Assembly: GCA_015501595.1 (NCBI GenBank)
Contig: JADNRX010000196.1
Location: 1-64,000 of the forward strand
Length of the DNA: 64,000 bases
Direction: 5' to 3'
DNA from: Hymenopellis radicata
Lineage: Eukaryota; Basidiomycota; Agaricomycetes; Agaricales; Physalacriaceae
The notes under the pieces are model-generated. The model did no database searches, was not told where the DNA came from, and worked only from the letters and a program-made list of their open reading frames with translations. The position numbers and the translations under genes are program-made. The number at the start of each line of letters is the position of its first letter. The stretch's first letter is position 1. Shown piece by piece: positions 44,274-55,562 of this stretch.

Positions 44274-44514
44274 CTGATGAATTGTGCATAAGATAGCCTG
44301 CCCAGCATCTGCCAAGCTTCGTAAGAAGCTCATAATAGCCCATGAACTCTGCGAGTCTAATCCCGAGGTAGGTTCGTCCAGGAATAGCAGCATTTTCGGC
44401 TTGGCGGCGAGTTCCACAGCGATGGTCAACCGCTTTCGGTGCTCGATACCCAGAGAACCAACAGTTGCATCGGCATAAGATTCCAATCCACACATCCCAA
44501 GACATTTATCCACG
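44274..44514 (-). pseudogene. Lone exon of a PDR-type ABC transporter
   Basis: One exon-like segment of about 80 residues, flanked by an AG acceptor and a GT donor, encodes part of a second nucleotide-binding domain. It has the ABC signature region [19 protein letters not shown], then the Walker B strand with D-loop [19 protein letters not shown], ending at the switch histidine in AILCTIHQ. These are marks of fungal PDR/CDR multidrug transporters, about 1500 aa in full. No Walker A, no transmembrane part and no other ABC exon is seen on either side; the minisatellite begins 180 bp downstream. It is therefore a fragment, probably left by a rearrangement. Confidence 0.8.
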
Positions 44515-44650
44515 CTGGAATACACGTCAGGTGTTAATGAACCAGAAGAAATGGATGAGAAAGGAAAGGCAACGAGTTGCACAGCCACGATCATGTTGGT
44601 ATTTGACGCTGACAAGCATCTTCAAAGCAGTCCTCCTTCTTTCGACCAGG

Positions 44651-45957
44651 ATGGACACCCGTCTCGGAACGGTAGAATATGCTGATACTTCGTCTTCAAA
44701 GGAACATTTGCTGAAGAGGAACCGGGCGTCCTCGAAGGAGATACACGCGCGTATGGATCATGACCTGCTAGGAGCTCCGAATCCCAAACGACTACGAGCT
44801 AGTTCCCCTTCGCCGCCATCCCCCGCAGCTTCCAATTCCAGCGATGATTTATCAACATTACTTGACCTCGGCGCTTTATCTGACACAGATGCCCTGGTTG
44901 GTCGGTTTGACGCCATTGCCGCCACACTCTTGCACGAATACGACATCGTCGTACGCGCAGAGTCCGGAAAGGAGACTAAATTAGAGCTCATGGAAGTCGA
45001 GTTCTACTTCTGGTCGGACTTTCACCGTGACCCATTCACGCACGGCAGCGAGGAACAGAGGACGGCTGGCAATTGGTGAAATTTTTCATTTCGTTTGTTG
45101 TCTGTGATATTCATGACATTCAGGTACTTTCATCGCACCCCCGGCGCTCGAAGGAGGGCGACGACTCGTATGTTGTCGTGGGATCCACCGGGTATCGAGG
45201 AGGAACGCGTAAAGGTCTTGATCTGACCTTCGGCAAAAATGCGCCACCAGTCGTGTCATCTTATTTTGAGACTACGAAGGATACGGAAGGTACTAGCATG
45301 GCTCCCAGCACCTCCATGTCGCGCGGAGGTATTTTGCTTCGAACCGTACGCGACCTTTCCACCGGGAAAGTTATCTCGGGACCGTCTCTTCTCGTGGACC
45401 GCATTCTGACACTCAGCGAAGCAGCTTCCATTTCGTTGCTGGTAACAGAAAAGTGGGATGGAAATACAGGAGCTTTGAATGTCCCAGATTCCTTCGATGC
45501 CGCCAGAACCTACCTGTATCTTGCGCCGTCCAAGGAAAAGCGCGTCTCAACCATCTACACCTCGCCACGGATAGGCCTCGAACTGTCCAATCCCAGCACG
45601 ACTTGTTCCTTGGCGTGTCCTCGTGTGCACTTTGTCGGCAAACACTACAGGTACTTTGTGCACCCAGAACTCTTGGTTGCCAACGGGCGTGCGCAGACAA
45701 TGCTAGGCGTTCAACGATATTCACACAATCATGGGAATGTGGACGCCCTTTGTTCGGCGACAGGTTTGAAGCTGAGAACCGCGTTGGGTTACCTTGAAGA
45801 GTACCAGAAGGGGAGGATGGGAGAGGCGACACTTGATATGTTTGTGGGTGTGAAAGGGAAGGGTGTTTGTTCGTCTGCGGCTCGTTATTTGCAGATGATG
45901 GGATGCATAGCACGGATCGAAGAACAGGAGATGCCCTTCGGGGTATCGGACAGATGA
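44651..45957 (+). CDS. Conserved fungal protein, glycosylase-like pattern, one frame break
   Basis: Exon 1 (44651-45075) has a disordered Ser/Pro start, then FDAIAATLLHEYDIVVRAES and MEVEFYFWSDFHRDPFTHGS, ending TAGNW. Exon 2 (45124-45957) begins YFHRTP in phase. After the C run at 45138-45142 the sensible frame is one over (GDDSYVVVGSTGYRGGTRKG), through LDLTFGKNAPP, GGILLRTVRDLSTG and ISGPSLLVDRIL. The exon length is exactly one base short of phase. The order 'xVEFYxxSxxHxDPFTHxxxxQxxxGxWYFHR' followed by 'YRGGTxKGLDLTFG' and 'GGILxRxxxD' recalls a family sometimes called 3-methyladenine-glycosylase-like. That link is weak and from memory. The C-terminal half (residues about 250-410) is less familiar. 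Confidence 0.65.
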
Positions 45958-46015
45958 TGAAACGTTCATCTGCTTTATCTTCATGCAACTTGAAAATCAA
46001 TTCGGATTGTCCTCC

Positions 46016-46846
46016 TCAACCTTTAATATACGTGCCGTCCTTACACTGCTTCATAAGCTGACTGAACTCGGTCGCCATCTCCTCGAAGGTCTCAGAGTCC
46101 TCTTTCGTCTTAAGCACTGCCTTGCCCTGTTCCATGACCCTCTCGACTATGCTGGCCATCATCTGCGCCGCCTCACTATAAACCAACTGGTTGTTATCAC
46201 TCAGGCGCATGAGGAAATACATGCCCCGCATTCCGACTCTCTCGAGCGCAAGGGGACACTCGAGCAGAGTCATGATCTTCATCGCATGATACGGCGCATC
46301 GAGCATGTCTTCGAGGCTCGTACCAGCGCCGGGGAAGCTGCCTCCAAATGCAGCGAGCAGCGAGAGGCGGTCGGTGCCCCGCTCCTCGCGCTTCCACTCA
46401 TTCAGCACCTGCAAGGCCCCGCTGATGACGACTGCGGCGCCCTTCGCGGCAGCCTCATCGTCCTCGGCCTCTACGACGGCTTTGATGCCTGCGTCTAGGA
46501 AGAACTGCTTTGCGCCCTCGGGCGCCGCCTCTTTCTCCTTGGCGCTGGTGTGGAGGTGTTCGAGGTACGCGATACCGCCACGGAGAACCTTTCCCTTGAA
46601 CCAATGGAACCCGGAATAACTGAAAGACCAGTAAGGCTCGTCGTCCTCGTCTGTGTCGTAATCATCGGGTTCCTTTGGGATGCCTGTACTAATATGTTTG
46701 AGGAATAGTGAACCGCCCATGATGGTGAGATGGAGAAGGAATCTGAAACTTGTCTGACTTGTCTTAAAAGCGTCGCGTACCGCAGCCCAATTAGGCAACG
46801 CGCCACCACGTCCTACGTAGTCATCTGGCATTGCTTGTGTTGGCAA
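46016..46846 (-). CDS. Unknown 276-aa protein
   Basis: A single uninterrupted frame. It contains an acidic stretch (EPDDYDTDEDDEPYWSFS), a Trp/Gly segment (GFHWFKGKVLRGGIAYLEHL) and then mostly Ala/Glu/Leu helices (GIKAVVEAEDDEAAAKGAAV, YSEAAQMMASIVERVMEQGK). The helical pairs could form an armadillo-like stack, but no repeat is clear. I do not recognise the family. No signal or membrane segment is seen. It is convergent with the gene at 44651-45957 (58 bp between stops). Confidence 0.6.
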   Translation of the reverse strand: MPTQAMPDDYVGRGGALPNWAAVRDAFKTSQTSFRFLLHLTIMGGSLFLKHISTGIPKEPDDYDTDEDDEPYWSFSYSGFHWFKGKVLRGGIAYLEHLHTSAKEKEAAPEGAKQFFLDAGIKAVVEAEDDEAAAKGAAVVISGALQVLNEWKREERGTDRLSLLAAFGGSFPGAGTSLEDMLDAPYHAMKIMTLLECPLALERVGMRGMYFLMRLSDNNQLVYSEAAQMMASIVERVMEQGKAVLKTKEDSETFEEMATEFSQLMKQCKDGTYIKG

Positions 46847-47640
46847 CGATTAGCGAACGGGCGGATGGCACCTTCCATGGGTCAGGCGAGGCTAGTTATG
46901 AATTGTGCGACGATCAGGAGAACAGTTCGAAGACGATAACTAACAAGGCTGTAGGACTAGTTCAAGTAGTGACAGTGTTCGCTTCATGCATAGCGACGAC
47001 GAGACGTGCCAAAAAGACAGACTAGTCACTGAACTTGAAGCTTCCGCATTAGCCTCCTCCGCCTCTCATTGGTGCTTGTGATCGCCGCCGCCGTCCGCCT
47101 ACAACCTTGTGTATCTGTTCCTTTTCAGCGCCCCACTCCAGAATGCCACGCGCTACAAGCCCTGGGCAATCACGGATGATAATACGACACGACTTCGCGC
47201 AGTAGTCGGTTCGGGGCGGAATGAACGGGAGACTACGGAGCACGCAATGAGAGCATGGTGGGACTCGGGTTCAAGAGGTCGAAGTTGTCGCGAGCGCGTC
47301 GATTGTTTTGTCTATGAGCCCCTGGGGAAACACTAAAGCTGGCGACATCTTGTGAGTCAGCGCCGGGAACCTTTAGACCATGTAAGATAAGTGAGAGCAC
47401 CAGACGACGATGAACTTGCCTTTGAACGGAAAAAAGCGTCTTGTTCCGGAGACTGCTTTCAAACTGGAGGAGCGCCAAGGCGTAGGTTGAGAGGACTGAG
47501 TCACGCACGATCGACGAATGCAGAACAAGACACCTGGCGGCTAGGACACGGCTTGGGCTTTTCAGTGCGATGATGGTTGACGTTGAGAATTGAGAACAAG
47601 GAACCCATGGTCACATCCCTTGACTAAATGAATACTTATA
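46847..47640. other. Intergenic, nothing supported
   Basis: Only short frames on both strands. The right end borders the MITE-like elements. Confidence 0.5.
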
Positions 47641-48021
47641 CTGTAGTATTTCGACCATAGGTTCACAGGGTGTGACCTGTGACCTCATGAACATGTTAAG
47701 TGGCATGTTCATGCTGGCCAAAAGTGTGTGACCTAAAAAAATTATGTTCATTGAGATTTTTAACTTTCTGCTTTTTTAGCTTAATTTTACCTATAAAGTA
47801 GATGCAAACAGCAGACATAGATAATTTTCATCATAAATAGAGTAAAATAGAAGAAAAAACTACTAAAATTGGGCTGAAGAAGCAAAATTTAGATCAAGTC
47901 AGATTTGTGACCGATTTTAGACATGTTCACAGAGCTCTGTGACCTAGTGACCAACTACAATTAGGTTCGCATCATGAGGCCTCGTGACCTGTGATGCGAA
48001 CCTATGGTAGTAATACTACAG
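47641..48021. mobile_element. MITE-like element 1 (381 bp, AT-rich, TA flanks)
   Basis: The left end CTGTAGTATT and right end AATACTACAG are inverted complements, flanked on both sides by TA (47639-47640 and 48022-48023). This is the target duplication of Tc1/mariner-type elements. Similarity of the ends continues imperfectly inward through ACCATAGGTTC. Two palindromes lie inside: around 47690 (CATGAACATG ... CATGTTCATG) and around 47965 (GTTCGCATCA ... TGATGCGAAC). The interior is far richer in A and T than its surroundings and codes for nothing, so it is a non-autonomous element. Confidence 0.8.
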
Positions 48022-48059
48022 TACCCCATTAACTTATACCCCATTAACTTTAAGGACTA

Positions 48060-48394
48060 CTGTACTAACGCGACCGTTAGTTCACGTAACGTGTCACAGG
48101 CCATCGTGAGGTGAACCTATTTGGTTTCCATAACACGTAACAGCCGAAAACATTGTCGGGATCACCCCCAATGCGGAAATTTTGCGCGCGGCGGCTGCCG
48201 CCGCCGCCTCCCGCCGCTCCCCATAAGGCATTTGGACCCTGTATGAACTAGCAGTAAGTGAAGAGAAGTTGTGATACACGCCTCCGTCATACAAGTGACT
48301 AAGGACTAGCAGTAAACTACCGCCTCGGCGTGCCTAAATTGGTTCACAACCATAACACGTGACATGCCGTGAAGATGCGGTCGCGTTAGTACAG
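48060..48394. mobile_element. MITE-like element 2 (335 bp, TA flanks)
   Basis: A 17-bp perfect inverted pair, CTGTACTAACGCGACCG at 48060 and its complement ending at 48394, is again flanked by TA (48058-48059 and 48395-48396). It starts with the same CTGTA as element 1 but has a different, partly GC-rich interior (GGCGGCTGCCGCCGCCGCC around 48190). The words CCATAACACGT near both ends are a second internal repeat. Only 38 bp separate it from element 1. Confidence 0.8.
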
Positions 48395-48576
48395 TATGGG
48401 TGCTCGCAGTCATCAGCCACTGCGGCAGTGCTTTCAAATTCCAGTTCGGCATCTGCTGAACTTGCAGCTTTTGAATTTTCTTCCGGGGACTGGATGTAAC
48501 ATGTTCGCATTTTCTTCTGGATGGCTCTTGAGCATGGACCTTTTATTTTAGTCTGATGTTCTATTTGTTGTGCCAC

Positions 48577-49770
48577 TTAGATATTAAAATAATCCTCGTC
48601 ATCTTTTCCCACTTCAACACAAAAATGCTTCACCTAAACAATGTCAGGTTGCTAGAAGGAAACTGAGAAGGGCACACGTACCCAATGGTGAACAACACCG
48701 ACGACGAAATCCGGACTTGAGAGAAGGTCATAGGAGCGAATGGCGCCACTACGGTGATGGCCGGACAAGAAGTCCTCATCCCATGTAACGGATATTGCGT
48801 ACCACATAAGGCCGTCGGTCGCCACACCGCGCAGCGTCTGACTTCTGATGGAAGAGGTTGAATAAGCATAAGGAGATTGACATCAACGAGCGCGACCCAC
48901 TGGCTCTTTTTGGCAAAGTTCGCCAGTTCGAGGGTTGCTTGACTGAGATTGAGGAAATCCATGTATATGACGAGCAAACCACGGAAGTGAGGGATGGCGT
49001 CCTCATTCGCGATGATCTGATGGGCATCTAAGGGTTCAAGTCAGTGCGCGTTGATTGCAAGTACTGGTGACTGGCGTACGGGCATGGGCTAATGGACACA
49101 GGCACAGCACGTAAATGTTCATCGACGTTGACCGTGTGGATGTGATGTCCTGGGTTGTACTCTCGTAGCCGGGACGTATTACCAACGTATGATTGGGGTG
49201 AGACTCCGAAAACATCCCAACCAAGCGATACAAATACAACTCCACCCAGCAATGCGCCGACCTTGACTGACAAAAAATGAGTGACGGACACAAAGTATGG
49301 GAGGGAGCATACCGAAGCCAAGAGGTTGCCTTTGAGGGAGGTCAAAGCCCCGTTAAACCATTCGGAGGAGAAAGCATGGTTGTTGCCGAGAGCACGCGAC
49401 TGGTCCGAAAGAGCTTTCATGGCGTCGGTTCTGCATTGCAGAGTGTCGATTTCCCGGAGTTCGAGGCGGTACAGGGCGCGCTCGAACGGGTCCGCAAAGA
49501 TTGGTTCAGGCTGGCTCGGCTTCCTTGTCAGTGGCTGTAGATGGAGCGTCCCGAGTGACACACCTTGGGACGGGGCTCGCGACGTAATTTGTTGGACAAA
49601 CGGTTGAGCTGCCTCAGCATCTCCTCGTCAGCGACGTCAGGTACGTTGTATAGCTGGGCCTGCAGGTCGGAAAGTGCATCATGAATAGCGCTATTGTCAA
49701 TGGAGAGAGACCGGGCTCGTTTCCTTTTGTTTTCGGGGAGAGCATCGTAGGTCATGGTCGTGGAGGTCAT
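48577..49770 (-). CDS. Unknown conserved protein, two frame breaks
   Basis: The start at 49770 gives MTSTTMTYDALPENKRKRAR, then a helix DEEMLRQLNRLSNKLRREPR. Near 49563 the sensible frame changes to one that reads TLHLQPLTRKPSQPEPIFAD and REIDTLQCRTDAMKALSDQS. Later exons give VGALLGGVVFVSLGWDVFGV (a possible membrane helix), IPHFRGLLVIYMDFLNLSQ, and WVALVDVNLLMLIQPLPS. Near 48841 another shift leads to TLRGVATDGLMWYAISVTWD and SGHHRSGAIRSYDLLSSPDF. The last exon ends DDEDYFNI at 48577. Each shift is repaired by one added base. The protein looks real and conserved but I do not recognise it. The exon border near 49095 is uncertain. Confidence 0.55.
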
Positions 49771-50588
49771 GGTGGTGGTGGAAGGATAGCAGGTGAGAAG
49801 AAAGGGGTGTTTGAGTTGCGACGTCGCAGCCGCGAAGAGTTGATCGGATTAAGTCCGAGGTCGTTGGAACGGATCTTTCTACGGAATGCGGCTCATCTAG
49901 TGGTTAGGTATGGGTGCTAGCGCTGATGCAGAAGGGGAGATTCTTCTCCAAGGAGAGGAGGTGAAAAGAATGTTGCAGATGTACTGAACACACACATCTC
50001 TCTGTGACTCATCGGTAAACTTTTGAGGAAATTGAATAATCCTTCACTGTAGGCCAATCAATGTTTTTCGGCTGTATAGATATTCGGTGCAAGAAGTGAA
50101 GTTGAGAAAGGAAGTGGTGGCTATCAGTAAAGGAGATTGATGGTCTGCCTCCAGACAGAGCACAGCCACATTGCCTCTTTCTTCCTACCACTATGGTCAA
50201 CAATATTTGGAAATCTGTATCCCCCACAACCCGTGCAATGTCGCAAAGCTTCTGTGGATACGCTCAAGCATGATTCTACGCACTGGAACAGCTCGCCAAT
50301 GCTGTGTTTACGCGCAGAGAGGGTCATTTAACGCGACTCGCATGGACTCTCAAGCTTTTCTGGACACAACCTAACGGACTTACCAACGGAGCGCGCGCAC
50401 GAGAAAGAGGCAGGTGAGTTTTGTCCGTCTCATCAATGCTGCAGACGATGATATTACCGTAGTTATACGCAGACTGTAAATGCACTAATATGCGAACGGC
50501 GTCGTACTAAGCTTGCCCTTCTCGACCTGGTGCGTCGTCCCTCTAATAGATGCTTCATCACAATCTCATGCTGCTGTAACAGCCGGTC
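49771..50588. other. Intergenic, nothing supported
   Basis: No gene is supported. A few short frames only. Confidence 0.5.
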
Positions 50589-51087
50589 CTACATCCTCTT
50601 TACCGCCGTCGGGTCACTCCAATGCAACATGCCCGCCATTATCAGATGATTCATCCCCGTCAAAAGCACCGTCGCGCTTCCTAGCTCCCTCGACGCTGCG
50701 CATGTCGCGAGACTAAACACGCCCCATGTTCCCCACATCGCCACTAGCCCCCTAGTCAGCCGCGTTTGGATGAAGGATGATGGAAGACGACACACGGATG
50801 GACGGCGTCACAGCGGGCCCTGACCTAGCTGCAACAATGTGCCCGACGCCAACGGCGGCGGTCATACACGCGAGAGCCTGATTGAATCCTGGTGCGGCTG
50901 CGGCGTCAGAGATGTGCTGCCGACGACGGTGAATTCCAATGGATTAGGGCGACAACCGACGTACGAGTCCGCTGTACGATCCGACGACGCGCGTGATGGC
51001 GTTGTTGTATATCGTGCTCGGGCTTAATGTGAGCATGACAGCGACGAGGAGGTCCGCGTAGCCTTTGATTGCGATTATGGTGCTCAT
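50589..51087 (-). CDS. Small four-helix membrane protein, 132 aa
   Basis: Three exons: 50965-51087, 50796-50916 and 50589-50743, in phase. The protein begins MSTIIAIKGYADLLVAVMLT and continues with HISDAAAAPGFNQALACMTA, VGVGHIVAARSG, a helix MWGTWGVFSLATCAASRELG and TVLLTGMNHLIMAGMLHW. Four hydrophobic helices with small residues suggest a compact integral membrane protein. I have a memory of similar uncharacterised proteins in Ascomycetes and Basidiomycetes with the PGFNQA-x-ACM and GxNHL motifs, but no function is known to me. No frame break. Confidence 0.75.
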
Positions 51088-51546
51088 GGTGGTCGTAGAG
51101 GAAGAGGGCTCAGGGGATTGTGAAGCAGGGCTGTTGAGACTGGGTCTTAGACGAGCGCTATGTTTCAGACATCGGTTCGTTCGTGTTACAGTAGGTTTGA
51201 ATGCTTTTGGTTTAGATCCTACGCGCTCAGTCGAGGTGCCACAGACTGACGACCTCCAAAACCATTGACAACATCTTCTCCAAACGGACCCAGCCACACT
51301 CCCGGCTACATACTGCGACCTTCTCATTTGTGCGTGTACCCCAAGAGCTACGAGCTCATGATCGACACCGCCACCCTTCTAGCATGCGCCCGTTCCACCT
51401 GGACGCGCATCAGTCGGCGTCATCTTCCGCCTCTAATGCTCTCTTCATCCTGTGCCAAAGAGCTCAACGAGCTGCTTTGTTCATCTTGGCGCCGCCCAGT
51501 AAGTGTCCTTATCGAGCATCGTGTCGAAGTTCTAATATTCTTGTAG

Positions 51547-53016
51547 GTCCACTCTGAAAACATGCTCTTCGTGCGACAGCGCCTTCAGGTCTTATATCCA
51601 ACATTTACCCGTCGTCATCAACCCCCAGGAGACAGTCCCGTTCGGGTCTCTCATCAACGTGGCGTTTAACAGCCATGGTTTCGAGCGTGATCCGCAGATC
51701 AGCGAAATCTGTGTGGCGTCCAAAAAGTCGTTGGACGATGCTTCTATTTCCACGTTCGTCTCATGCGACCTTAAACATCGTAGCCAGATACGTACCCCTT
51801 CAAGCGCGCGTACCCCCGTCGCGTCCGTACCCACCAGACCCCCCATCTCTGGCCTCCCTACCGAGCTGATGATCCTCGTCTTTCAATATGCGTGTGATGA
51901 CATCAAATACTGGCTCACCGCGCTCACCCTCAGTCTCGTCTCTCGCGAGTGGCACTCTATCGCACACGCACTTCCAGTGCTCTGGACACAGATCTCCCTG
52001 GACGTCAAACGTACGGGACCGCTTGAGATTGTGTGGTGGTATTCGCACCTGTCTCGCGACGCACCGCTGGATGTGAAGATTGATCTCCTGGGTGACGGGG
52101 AATTCGAGCAAGCAGCTGGTTTGCTTGTAAAGAACGCGACGAGGTGGCGGTGGGCGGATATCCGATGTGCGTCTGAGGATCTTCCCATCTTCAAAGGGAT
52201 CAAGAAGACGGGGGTGCCGATGTTGGAGAGTCTAAAGATCGATGTCGCAGGTAGCGGGCGGGACGTGAAGAGGTGCAAGGCGTTTAGGGATGCGCCGAGG
52301 TTACGGGAGTATGCGCCTGGAGGCGTGAGCCCGAGCGAGTGTGTGGTGGCTTGGGATCAGCTCAAGGCGGTGGTGATCAGAGATTTCTTCGATGCAGATC
52401 TCTGTGAGTATCTGCGCGATGCCGAGGCGATGGAGGAACTGGTCATGGATGAAGAGTGCTTTTTCGGCACTGCGTTTGGGGCTGGCATGTCGATCCCGCT
52501 GTCGGCGTCGAGGTTGACGATGAGGTCTGTCCCGCGTCTTGTGGATAGTACGTTCATGGGGGCGTTCGTGCTTCCTTCTCTTACGGTCGTCGACATTTCT
52601 CTCGCGGAAGGAAGCGCCGTGGACGCGCGCTTCCTCCGAGCTTCGTTGGGTTGTTGAAGCGCTCGGGTTGTTCGATTATGGAGCTCATGCTCCACAATGT
52701 TCCTCTCGACGATGAAGCGATTCTGGATGTCCTGGCGTGTACACCTCAGCTTCGGGCTTTGGCGATCCACGAGCCGGCGAAGGAGCATTGCATTACGCAT
52801 GCATTTGTGTCTACTGTGTTTCTGCCCGAGCTGCGAATGTTGGAATTGGTTTGGAGCTATGATGCGTGCGAAGAGCGTATTCTGGATATGGTCGAGCGGA
52901 TGAAGGGACTGGAATATGTTGTCTTGGGCAGGCGGTTTGGGTTGGAGTTGAGTGCGGGTTGTGTTGAGAGGATGAATGTCCTCAGAGAGGCCGGCGTGAG
53001 TGTTAGTCAGTGGTAG
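51547..53016 (+). pseudogene. F-box protein, second paralog with one frame break
   Basis: It aligns along its length with the F-box gene at 33348-34944. The start of the exon (STLKTCSSCDSAFRSYIQHL) matches exon 2 of the intact copy, followed by the F-box (ISGLPTELMILVFQYACD, ALTLSLVSREWHSIAHALPV). At 52636-52637 (TTCCTCCGAG) one base is missing relative to the intact copy (TTCATACCGAG). The frame then hits a stop, and the matching protein resumes one frame over as LLKRSGCSIMELMLHNVPL to the end at 53016. The upstream tiny exon with the start codon is not found; a GT donor at 51500 precedes a 46-nt intron, but no in-frame ATG reaches it. It may be a pseudogene or an intact gene with a sequence error. 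Confidence 0.75.
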
Positions 53017-55562
53017 ATTGGTTATCATCTACTTATGGTTTTATGATTCTCATGTGGGATGTTCTCGTTCGTATGGCTGTTCTCCTAGGTTAAGATGTAC
53101 TTATTTTTTTGAAAGTTGTATTCTAGCGGTTAGCTTCCCGCCCTTGCTGACGGAAGACCGTTCATATTGCGTAACTGTTTATTTTCCTCCCGCGTTTTGC
53201 ATGCGCTATTCAACGCGGGTGCACAGGGTAAGAAGTATTAATGGACATTCGTAGTCGTTCCCATGTACGCGTCTCACTATTGCCCATCTTGGGCACTTTG
53301 AAGACAGGTGCAACGGGATGACCACAGCTAATAACTGTCATATGCTTTTGATGTGGCGTTCGGGGACCATCGATTCCAGAGCATCTAGTAGCACTACTTA
53401 TCGAGAAAACAGAACATGAAGTTACGCCACAGAGTGTCCAATTGATGTCGTAGGGATGGGTACATATCGAAAGTCACCTGGGCTATGTCATGGACAGCCT
53501 AACGAATCATCATGATTTATGAAAGCCAGAAGTACACATATCAGCTCGCTTCGCTCTTTCCTTTGCCGGCAGTCGAACTTTTCTACCGAAGTGTCGTCTA
53601 CTTGGGCAGTATCTCTACGCTTTGATGACGCTGAACCGCTGTATGTTGAATTTTCGCGGATACTGTCCCGCCGGCGCTGATACCCAGTGAAAAGTCCGTC
53701 GCAGATCTACGTGGGAAATCGAGAGATAGCGAGTTCCTCGCAGACTCAAGATATTTGGCGAAAATGTGCGAAATTTGCGCAAAGGTTTGATGGGAGAATA
53801 ACGTCAGCTCGAGCCAGCTCGTGGCTCGTCGCGTCCAATTGTGCACGCACTACGCATTAGTGCCTTACCTAGCAACCTAAATTAGCCCGCCTGGCGATCG
53901 TTATTCTTCCTGGGGCAGCCGACGCGCGTCGCATGGATTGAAGATTGGATGAAATGGAATCACATTTGGTCATACACTACAACATGCATTCGTAAATACA
54001 GTACTACTCTACAGCCTAGGTGAGGAGAAAGGATAAATTTCCTCAGGTATGTCAGAATGGCGTGAATCTGGGCAAGCACGATGAGTGGATGTGCCACAAC
54101 AACGACATGTAGGACTTACGGGCAAGAGGCCTTGGGGGCAGTAGTCCAACACTGGTTGTGCTCGTTGGATTAACACTAGTCAATGGCATCAGTAAAAGCT
54201 GGTGAAAATGCGGCAACACGTACGGATGGAACATTTGTGACGGCGACGGCCAAGCGACTCGGACGACGACGACAACGACGGTGTGGGGAAAATAGTGAGG
54301 TGGTATGTGCCCTGCGGAACATTAAGGTAAGTGAGACACATGGATGCAGAACGACAACTTACAATTCGACTCGACTGTGCCAGGCATTGTGGGGGAAGGA
54401 AGGAAAGAAGTGCAGGGCACGAATGTGATCAGGTTTCCTTTATGTTTGGGGAGAATGCCGTGGGCCGCCTGACTTGACGGAAATAATTTCAGAAGAGAAT
54501 CAAGGCACGTCGACATACCTTCGAAAGCGAGCAAAAATCAGCAAGGAGAATCATGTAAATTCGAGACTCATCGAGAGGAGCCATCACGAGCTCATTGACA
54601 TCAGATTCTTCAGAACTCGCTGACACCCTAAAATTCTCGATCCGTTTTGCTTGGCACTCGCTGGTGCACGATCTCGCTCGCCATTGCCATACGGACTTTT
54701 CACTGGGGCTGATAGTCGGCTGGGGGCCAGATGCGTGGAATACACGTTGCTGTATATTTGCTCCGCGTTCGCTACTCAACGCGGGAGGACCTGAGGCTGA
54801 GGCGTATTGAAGGACATTCTTAGTCGTTCCCGGTCCGCGTCTATCATACACGTTCGCCCATTGTGGCAGTTTGGAGTTAGGTGGGCCCAACTGGATGATT
54901 ATCGCCACTGATTGCAAGTTCCGCCGCATCTTATGCTTTTATGTGGCGGATAATTACGCTATGCTCGTCATCGCAGCATTACTACTTGCGTGTGGCGCAG
55001 GGAGCATATTTTGGTCTGATGGTGCTCGGACTCGTCGTGCATGAAGGCATCCAATGGTCATTGTTTCCGCATCCGTCGTTCATGTGTCGAATCCAATACG
55101 CTGTTTCCCACTGAAAAGGGGAAAATACCCAGAAACTCCGTCCGCCTGAGTACTAATTGCGCGTGGCGTAGAGGAGATTTCTCCATCTGGTCGCTCGGGG
55201 TTCTCATGAACGGTACCCGATGCTGGTCAAGTGGCGCGGTGGTGGGTAAGTAGTCAAGCTCGCCGCTCTTCGCGCGATAACGGACCACTCGGGCTTCTCC
55301 GAAGGAACTCTGTCGCCGAGGCTGAGTCAACTGTGGCGTTTTGTTTTTTCACACTGCCCGAGGCCTAGCGTGCTATGTTTTCCAAAGAAATCTTGTGGTA
55401 TTCGTTTGTCTCCTAGCCTGGCTTCTCCCCGAACGTCAGACCGAATTCGGTGTCGTCTGTTTTCCAAAAACGTCTTGACGATATTCAAACTCCGCCGGGC
55501 TGCCTAATCGGGCCATGCAGTGACGTTTTGCAGCAAACCACCAACCACCGAAAAGACAAAAG
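53017..55562. other. 2.5 kb without an assignable gene; diverged internal repeats
   Basis: No gene is supported. Segments around 53210-53395 and 54775-54960 share words in the same order (CAACGCGGG, GGACATTC, TAGTCGTTCCC, then ATGCTTTT and ATGTGGCG). They look like two old copies of one element. A phrase CAGTGAAAAGTCCGT near 53690 recurs inverted near 54690. Confidence 0.45.

Noticed and set aside
49534..49564. A 29-nt intron in the 48577-49770 gene
   Set aside because: It is shorter than any other intron in the window. One missing G at 49563 explains the frame change and keeps the residues between.
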